This document shows positions 57,131 through 64,000 of a stretch of 64,000 nt of DNA, piece after piece; positions within the stretch are counted from its first letter, which is position 1, and every line of letters starts with the position of its first letter. The notes under the pieces were generated by a model. The model was not told the DNA's origin. It ran no database searches and worked only from the letters and a program-made list of their open reading frames with translations. Position numbers and translations under genes: made by a program. The stretch covers positions 62,001-126,000 of the forward strand of contig JARBJD010000017.1 in assembly GCA_033064195.1 (NCBI GenBank), written 5' to 3'. The stretch comes from Blattamonas nauphoetae (lineage: Eukaryota; Preaxostyla; Oxymonadida).

Positions 57131-57778
57131 ATGGTTTGTCATCACCCTCAACTTCTTTATCCTAACATCCTGCTCATTCGCTATTCTCATGATCTTTATT
57201 CGTATTTTGTAGGGTCGTGTACGTAATAAGGCTGTTAAAAAGTCAGCACGCGTGATCATTGAACGCTTCTATCCCCGTCTCACCAACGACTTCCAAGTCA
57301 ACAAGCGCATTGTTGAACAAGTCGCCATCCTCTCATCGAAACGCCTCCGTAATAAGATCGCAGGATTCCTTACTCACCTCATGGTCCGTATCGAGAAAGT
57401 TTGTCAATCATCAACAGTCTTTCTGCTATTCCGGAATGAAACGGGGCCCAATCTCTCCGATCATTTGCCTTCGTTGTTCTTTTTGTTTATTCACCTTTCC
57501 ATTTTCTTTTTCATCGTTCATCTCGTTTTTGTATCGTTCAGGGACCAGTCCACGGAATTTCCTTGAAAATTCAGGAGGAAGAACGTGAACGTCGTGACAA
57601 CTACTGCCCAGAAGTCTCTGAAGTTCGTGAGGATGGAATCGAGATTGATAAAACCACAATGGAGATGCTCCGCGCTATTGGAATGGCAAAAATCCCTGGT
57701 GTGAGCTACCGCCCACCAGAGGGAGAGCGTCGCCAACGCCCAGGCAACAAAAAGAGACCCACGAGAGGTCGCAAGTAA
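57131..57778 (+). CDS. RPS17: Ribosomal protein eS17
   Basis: Exon 1 is only the ATG (57131-57133), followed by a 79-nt intron. Exon 2 (57213-57398) encodes [20 protein letters not shown] through [12 protein letters not shown]. After a 143-nt intron, exon 3 (57542-57778) encodes [20 protein letters not shown]. This is eS17 through its whole length, with a lineage-specific basic C-terminus ending KKRPTRGRK and TAA. A first exon consisting of just the start codon is common in ribosomal protein genes of intron-poor protists. It is part of the 40S head. Confidence 0.95.
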
Positions 57779-58011
57779 ACTGGTTTTATTTTTGGGAATG
57801 AAGTATCTCATGCGACATGACTCAAACTTTTTTTGTGAAAAATCAGCTGATATTTCAACGCCATCCTCCTAACCAACCCTCCGAGGATGAAAGTGCCATT
57901 GTTAAACGAAATACAGAGTTAATTTAGGAAATTATGATAAACACCTCGAAGAATCACGATTAAAAAAGTAGATTCATTTCTCGATTGTGAAGCGTTCTGA
58001 GATCAGTCCCC

Positions 58012-59076
58012 TTACAATGCGGCTTTATCAAGAGAAGCCTTCTTGAGGGCTTCAGCTCTCTTCTTCAGATAGGTCGATGAGCGGAGACCAAGCTTGCCTC
58101 CACCGACGTGGCGAGCGATCTGTTCAGCTCTGTCGTTGTAGTTTGATCTGCAGACAGTAACAATCTTCTCCAAGTCTTTCTTGTCTTGTGGGCGGATGTT
58201 AACGAAGGCCATGCAGGATGTGGTTTTGAGGTGGACGGCTTTTCCGAGACGAGCCTTGTTCTTCACAATGCAGTATGGAACGTCCATCTTGCGGCAGAGA
58301 GTGGGCAGCCACAGAACATGTTCGATTGGATCAACGTCGTTGGCGATAACAACCAATTTTGCCTTCTTTTGTTCGACAAGTTGTGCAACGTGGTTGACAC
58401 CATACTTGACGACATATGGCTTGGTTTTCTCGATGGGTTTGCCATCTTTCTTGGCCTTTGCCTCTTGAACGAGACGGCGGCGTTTTTGGTGGAGGGTTTC
58501 TGGGCGGTATTTCTTAACAAGTTGGAAGACAGAGAGAGCGTTGTGCTTGTCAAGAGTGGAAGTGAATTGGTTGACCATTGCAGGAATCTTCAGGCGTTGA
58601 TACATGATCTTCTTTTGGCGTTGGAGGCGGATATAAGCTGGCCATTTGACCATTCGAGAAAGATCTTGTTTTGGACGGAGATCTCCACCAATTGAGAAGA
58701 CACGTGGTGTAGCTTTGATGTGAATGGATTTATGTTCTTTCTGTGGAGCTTTTTGTTCTGATGATTTCACACCAGCTGGAAGAGCAGCTGGGGTCTTTCG
58801 AGTAACTTTCTCCTTTGGTTGACCAATCGCTTTAATACGAGGGGGAAGGACAGCTCCTCCAGATGTGGTAGATGAGGTTTGCTTCTTGGGGGCTTGAGCT
58901 GGTTTAGCTGTTGCTCCCTTTTGGCCTTGTTGAGATTGGTTCTTAGCGTTCTTGCCTTTTCCCTTGGTATCCTGCTTACCGGCCTTACCTTTAGCAGCAG
59001 CACCCTTAGTTGTTGGCTTTTGAGCTGGCTTCGCTTGTGTTTTTGTTGCCTTTTCGTCTCCTGGCATGATTGACAA
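58012..59076 (-). CDS. RPL7A: Ribosomal protein eL8 (L7a) with N-terminal extension
   Basis: An intronless 354-residue frame. The last ~245 residues match eL8/L7a: DLSRMVKWPAYIRLQRQKKI, ALSVFQLVKKYRPETLHQKR, AQLVEQKKAKLVVIANDVDP, VPYCIVKNKARLGKAVH. The first ~110 residues are a Lys/Ala/Gln/Thr-rich extension absent from most eL8 proteins, probably disordered and RNA-binding. It ends with TAA; a TGA follows three codons later. Start choice: ATG at 59076 or the one four codons downstream (MPGDEKATK). Confidence 0.95.
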   Translation of the reverse strand: MSIMPGDEKATKTQAKPAQKPTTKGAAAKGKAGKQDTKGKGKNAKNQSQQGQKGATAKPAQAPKKQTSSTTSGGAVLPPRIKAIGQPKEKVTRKTPAALPAGVKSSEQKAPQKEHKSIHIKATPRVFSIGGDLRPKQDLSRMVKWPAYIRLQRQKKIMYQRLKIPAMVNQFTSTLDKHNALSVFQLVKKYRPETLHQKRRRLVQEAKAKKDGKPIEKTKPYVVKYGVNHVAQLVEQKKAKLVVIANDVDPIEHVLWLPTLCRKMDVPYCIVKNKARLGKAVHLKTTSCMAFVNIRPQDKKDLEKIVTVCRSNYNDRAEQIARHVGGGKLGLRSSTYLKKRAEALKKASLDKAAL

Positions 59077-59153
59077 TCGAGATCAATCCCTTAATCCCCA
59101 GATAATTTCCTGATCGAATTCCCATCATCTAGATCTATCTTTCATCACCAATC

Positions 59154-60464
59154 ATGGACGAAGAATCAAGTGCCCCAATGTTGACAACATTTGAAGACAT
59201 TTTTCCTGAGCTGACACTCAGTCATATACCACGAGGCGAAACTATGGTTGGACTGACAAACGTATCCTAACATTTTCAGTCACATTTGTTCCTAGTTGGG
59301 GAACACATGCTATCTCAACGCAACACTTCAAACACTTTACTATTGTCCTCAATTTAGACGAGAAATGATTTCATATTACGACGCCAGAAAGAATAACCCT
59401 GCTTTTTTCGAAACACTCGCCTTTGCCGTGGGAGAACTTTTCAACAAAATGCAGTCCTTTCCCTTGCCTATTGGGGAAATTAATCCTGATGGGTTTATTG
59501 AAAAGTTGAAACAAAACACAGATATCTTTGAATCAGGTGTTCAACAAGATGCCGCCGAATTTCTTGGCTTTCTCCTCGACAACATTCACGAAAGCCTCAA
59601 AAGTGAAGATCTTGCTTCCAGGAAGGTTCATCAACAATCCACATCAAACACATCAGAGCACAACCTCTTCGCATTCCACACATCACCATCCACACATCCA
59701 GCCAAAGCAACCATCGTTCAAAAGACATTTATGGGGGAGTTAGCAGTTCGACACAAGTATGTCTACTTCTTTTGTACATTTTTAGATGCGATCGTTGCGA
59801 GAGTATCACTACAACGCAAGAAGAGTTCATCACTCTCCCCGTTCCCATTACACACGGGGCATCTGTCACAAACTGCCTCAACAAACTCTCCAAAAAGGAG
59901 ACTCTGAGTGGTTCTGACAATAAGTTTTATTGCAACATTTGCCGTTCAAAACAGGAAGCCCAACGCAATTCTCGACTGGCGTCTCCACCCAAAATGCTTC
60001 TTCTCCATTTCGTTCGCTTCAAAATGGTTCGGTCGTACTTCCACAAAGATTCTTCACGTGTGACTATTCCATTCCACATGCGTCCACAACACTTTGGCAT
60101 GTGCGATGAACTTTTTGACAAAAGCAATCCATTGAGCCAGCATCATGTCGATCCCCGTTATTCACTCACAGGAATCATTGTACACATTGGTGGTTCACCT
60201 AAGAGCGGTCATTATATTGCTATTGTTCAATCACACGGACAATGGTTCCTAATCAACGACAAAGTCCTCCACCCCATCAAGCGCACAGATATCAGCCTTT
60301 TTTTCGGAATTCCGAATCCAGGTCCTGCCACACCCGAGACGCTCCCATCAAACAAAGCGATGCAAGCATTGATGAGTCAGTATCCAGACAATTATTCTTC
60401 CATGAACGTAGAGTATGCATGCCGTGGAACAGCTTATGTTTTGTTTTACTCACTTCAACAGTGA
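59154..60464 (+). CDS. Ubiquitin-specific protease, USP12/USP46 type
   Basis: Exons 59154-59261, 59296-59756 and 59786-60464, with introns of 34 and 29 nt. The Cys box crosses the first splice (MVGLTN then LGNTCYLNATLQTLYYC; catalytic Cys). QQDAAEFLGFLLDNIHES follows. A zinc-binding pair flanks the second splice (HKCDRCESITTTQEEF and FYCNICRSKQEA). The His box is GGSPKSGHYIAIVQSHGQWF with ACRGTAYVLFY at the end. This matches USP12/46, which needs WD40 cofactors in other eukaryotes. The stop is TGA; the next gene starts 56 bp later on the same strand. Confidence 0.92.
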
Positions 60465-60520
60465 TTTCCTATAATGACTTCGTATTTCAAGCGGAGACGC
60501 TCCGATCGTCCCCTTGTCGA

Positions 60521-63186
60521 ATGATCATCCTGGAGCAGGAGGGCTTCTGTACCTCTCTTGGTTTATGCTTCGTTCTCTCAAAGAAGAGTGCTTCGATTCA
60601 TCTCCCTCGAGATTTTGAACAAATTGCATTCTTTACTCCACAGACTCGACGTCTTTTTATCACAGCTCATTTTTCGGATACAGGTTGGCTTTTCTCTCCT
60701 GCTTTGAGCATATTCAACTTTCACTCATTTTTTATTCCCTTTTCTCTTTTAAACAATTGTACCCTCCAACATTTTTCGTTTCGTTCGCATTTTCTTCGTC
60801 ACCTCTCCCATCACTCAGGTGAGTATTTCATTGCAGTTCAGTCAGATGGATCTCTCTCCCTCTTCTCAATTGAGGAAGAACTTCTCATTCGAACACTGAA
60901 ACCTCCTAAACACCAGTCAATTCAGGACGATAACCAAACAGGACCAGACCTTCTAACCATTCTGACAAATTGTACTGTCTGCTTGGATTGGATAACAATT
61001 CCATCTTTTCTTGTTGATGTCACAACTATTCTCCATTTCTCGACATTCTACCCGCATCCCCACACTCTCGATTCAAACGAAGAGAAGCCACCAACGACAA
61101 CACCATTCTCGGCTTTGGCAACACTTACACTGGGAGGCAATTTGACAATCAGCATGGATGGCCTTCTTCATGTCTGCTCAGTCGACATCTTCCAATCAGA
61201 TTCGGTCCTCTCACACGTTGGCTCCGCACAACACCGGATTCCGCTGGGAATGGTCTGCGCAAAAGACATGTCATCAATCACCATCCAATTTGCAACTGAA
61301 ACGGGGCTGTACATTGTGGTTGTGGACTGTGCTGTCATCCCAAAGAACGCCACCATGCTCTCCACCCTCTTCGCTCATGTTTGTCTTCTCCATCACCTCC
61401 TTCCTGTTCTTTGCAGGTTCGATTCCTCGGCTGGATCCGACGGCGGTTGAAGGAAGGGTTCCGAGTGCTCTTCAAACGATGGAAGAAGGACGGGCAGTCG
61501 TGGAAGACGCCGTTCATCACACTCGGCCAGAACACGCTCCGTCTCTCTCCTCTTTCATGACCTCTTCAGTCTTCTCCCACTCCACGTCTCCAGCTGAGCA
61601 CGACGAAGGGGCCTTCCTCGCCCTTGCCAAAGATGAAATGAAGACTCTTCTTGCGTACGGCCCAACAACCCCGTCCCTCATCCACAGCCTGACGTCATTC
61701 ACGCACACTGTCTCTCCTCCTCCTCTTCATCCTCTTTGCCCTTTCAGATGCTGAAGCGTCTTCTTCACACACACTTGTCAGCAGTTGTGGAGTGCCAGCA
61801 CATTGTCTCGTCAGTCCTTCTTCCAGCAGCGACTCTCTTCCACGCAACTCTCACACATCTCCACGATCTGACAAAGCATGCCCCCTCGTCCATTCACTCT
61901 CTCAGCACCCCTCTCTTTTTAGACAGTGTCCAGTTTAGCGACATCGAAGAATTCATCGACAATGGAAACACACTCATCACAACCCTTCGCTCGTTCCTGA
62001 CCAAGTTCTCTCTTCTCTCCTCAGCAGCCCACACGCTTTACACGACATTCATGAACAGTCTGCCCCGTTCTTCCTGACATCCCCAGACCTCCCGCTCGCC
62101 GACAACAGCGACCCAGACCCTCCGATCGAAGGAGACGGCGCACTCGTCGATTATTCGGTCTGTCATTTCTGATTCTGACTGGCCTAGCTGTTCGACACGT
62201 CTCTCTCGCTTCTCACCGACGATCCCATCACCCCCTTCCTTGGACCAGGTATCCCCGCACTGTTCCTATCTTTCCAGAATCCAACCCCAACTCACTCCCT
62301 GGGCAGCTCCACACACTCAACACGTCGACACTCACTCTCTTCCAATCCCACACCTCCTTCTTCTCGGATAACATTCAGTGTGCTTCTCCTTCCTCACATG
62401 TGCCTCAGCTGTTCGCAAGTCATCCCCGTTCAAACACACTCCACGCCAATCGAGAGAGCGTCGTTCAACAAGTGGCTGGCCCAGCGGATGCGCCTCAACC
62501 CGGCCGACGAACAGACACTCCTTTCCGAGCATTCCGAGACAGAAGTTGCCCCCTCCTCCAACCGCAACGCCCCACCCATCACTTTCCAGAACGACTTGGC
62601 GGCACATTCCAGCCTCGACAAAAGCGTCAACCAGACAGTCTGCTTGTCTGGGCACTCGCCAGACAGCACTCTCACACTGACGACCATCTCTTCGCCATTG
62701 TCTTTGACACAGTTTTCGACTCTCTTTCTCTCCACTCCCCCTCCGCCGACCACTTTCGGTTTGTTTCTCTTGTTTTCACGTCTCCAGTCATCAAACAATT
62801 TTTTGTTGCTCTCCCGTCACCATTGTTCAGCTCTCGTCTTCTTCTTCCTCTTGGACTGGTTGGACTCCACAACCAGGAAAGCACAGATTCTTCAGATGGA
62901 AAGGGGGACGATTCCAGAGTCACACTGTTCTCTCTCCCACTAAACAATACTCTTCCACAGGAAAATGAGGGAGGTATGATCCAGACTCATCTAAAATCTG
63001 ATTTTTGCAGAGAGATTAACATTGCAATGCCCAACTATCCGTTCTTTCTCGAAACTCTTCGCTCACAAAGACAGAATCCATTCACTATCTGTGAGCCGGA
63101 ACAACTATTGCCTGACAAGAGGATGGAAAGGAGCAGTATGCACTTACCAATCAGTCATTGTTTCAGTGCCGAATATTTTGTCTTGA
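60521..63186 (+). CDS. Anaphase-promoting complex subunit 4-like protein
   Basis: The gene has at least nine exons. The N-terminal WD40-like half begins MIILEQEGFCTSLGLCFVLS and includes GEYFIAVQSDGSLSLFSIEE and TLGGNLTISMDGLLHVCSVD. The helical APC4 domain runs through RFLGWIRRRLKEGFRVLFKR, AFLALAKDEMKTLLAYGPTT, MLKRLLHTHLSAVVECQHIV and TLITTLRSFLTKFSLLSSAA. The C-terminal beta part ends VTLFSLPLNNTLPQENEG, then LSVSRNNYCLTRGWKGAVC, and TGA. Introns at 61541-61569, 62058-62086, 62249-62277 and 62759-62787 are each 29 nt; 62158-62187 is 30 nt. Each joins frames that otherwise break. APC4 is a scaffold of the mitotic ubiquitin ligase APC/C. The order WD40, long helix bundle, WD40 return supports the call. 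Confidence 0.75.
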
Positions 63187-63367
63187 TGAAGACGAATGAA
63201 TAATTAGATTTGTGACTGAGGTGTTAACAGTCGAAATGCTGATCATCAAATGAGGAAACAATTTCATCGCGTTCGATTTTGTGCGGATGGAGATCGTTCT
63301 TGGTAATGAGAGAACGATTCAGAGAGTGAGAAATGAAGAGTATGGTTTCGTGATGTGTGTCTCAGAA
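63187..63367. other. Intergenic spacer
   Basis: 181 bp between the convergent APC4-like gene and the right-edge gene. No features are seen. Confidence 0.6.
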
Positions 63368-64000
63368 TTAATTCGAATGAAGGAAGGTTGTTGTTAGAAA
63401 TTCTAGTAAAGATGAAATAAGAGAGCGATGAATCTTTTTGGAAAATTCGAGAGACAGACCTCCATTAGCATTCATAGACCCGACGAGGGTTGGTTCCTTC
63501 GTCCGATGAGGTCCATAAATCTCGCACTCCTGTGTACTGAAGGAACAAAACAAATAATAGGTAAGAGAAGATTTTTTGAGGCAATATGACAAGACGGATT
63601 GGAAGATAGAGTGGTTGATGAGGTGATGAGAAAAAAAATGTATGTTTGTCAGGAGAAATGGCCAATAGGGTGGAGGAATGCGATAATATTATAAATGAGA
63701 TATACCTGATAGGATGAAGCTGCAAGTCCTTCCCTTCGATCGTGAGTGTTTCGTATTTTGGTTCAGTGAATGTTGAGAGTGCTTGTCTGACTGCTTCTTG
63801 GACAACTGTGAGATGATCTTGAACAACCCTATCGAGGAGATCCCGTTCAACTTCCCTCGGTAGTTTTTCAGGGAGTACCTGACGTTGTTTGAAATCAGCA
63901 GTTTTTTCGTATTCCATCACCCATGCCTGATACGCTGCAGACTGTAACAACTCTTCGACACGGAAGGAGGAACGTCCATGGGGGTATAGGTCTTTTCGAA
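63368..64000 (-). CDS. Partial unknown gene, right edge
   Basis: The gene runs off the window. Visible protein: FRVEELLQSAAYQAWVMEYE, LPREVERDLLDRVVQDHLTV, VRQALSTFTEPKYETLTIEG, then after an intron (about 63708 to 63541) TQECEIYGPHRTKEPTLVGS and SLEFSKKIHRSLISSLLEFL, ending TAA at 63368. A helical segment is followed by a short beta-like end. No family is recognised. Confidence 0.5.

Noticed and set aside
1-64000. CRISPR arrays, operons, riboswitches, ribosome binding sites
   Set aside because: The window is eukaryotic; tandem repeats found are transposon arms or an intron minisatellite, not spacer-repeat arrays.

Overview
This window is nuclear DNA of a unicellular eukaryote. It holds ordinary eukaryotic housekeeping genes (Ran, SEC24, VPS26, eIF3a, HSP90, eL8, eS17, an APC4-like subunit, a USP12/46-type protease, an ABCC transporter). 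They are packed tightly on both strands and interrupted by very short GT-AG introns. At least eight introns are exactly 29 nt by my splice models, and others are 30-80 nt. The short introns, the compact layout and a long Ser/Thr-rich beta-helix-like surface protein fragment suggest an oxymonad-type flagellate (Preaxostyla). That placement is inference, not proof. All three stop codons end ordinary genes here (HSP90, eS17 and eL8 end in TAA, a ZNF593/BUD20 homologue in TAG, SEC24 and eIF3a in TGA).

Layout. 0-22.9 kb is dense and genic: ZNF593/BUD20 homologue, Ran, a C2-PH protein, an acidic coiled-coil protein, a long coiled-coil protein, VPS26, a small unknown gene, SEC24, two head-to-head tRNA-His genes, a secreted Gly/Cys-rich protein, an ABCC transporter, and most of an 823-residue helical protein. 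22.9-44.2 kb is an accessory island. A 2.5-kb PIF/Harbinger-like DNA transposon splits the helical protein gene in frame. The island also has three TIR elements with TA duplications built from tandem 'TTCAAAGTCGAA' units, a mariner-like foldback element, a small GATCTGACCC-ended repeat, a Helitron remnant, a fossil tail-fibre-type chaperone domain, a broken surface-protein gene, and two long genes whose frames contain TAG/TAA codons. 44.2-64 kb is dense again: eIF3a, an ER-type cyclophilin, a two-CH-domain protein, HSP90, an MSP-domain protein divergent from a pseudokinase, tRNA-Gly, eS17, eL8, a USP12/46-like protease, an APC4-like subunit and a partial gene at the right edge.

The most unusual signal is a set of reading frames at 29.7-32.3 kb and 39.3-41.3 kb, plus the Helitron remnant. 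They read coherently through in-frame TAG/TAA codons, while neighbouring genes use the same codons as stops. In the Helitron one TAA falls where I recall the family having Gln. Either a subset of genes here reads TAR as Gln, or these are young pseudogenes that lost CAG/CAA codons. At least one frame break in each long gene keeps the pseudogene reading open. The second signal is the sharp 29-nt intron length class. No database search was possible, so names rest on motif recognition.
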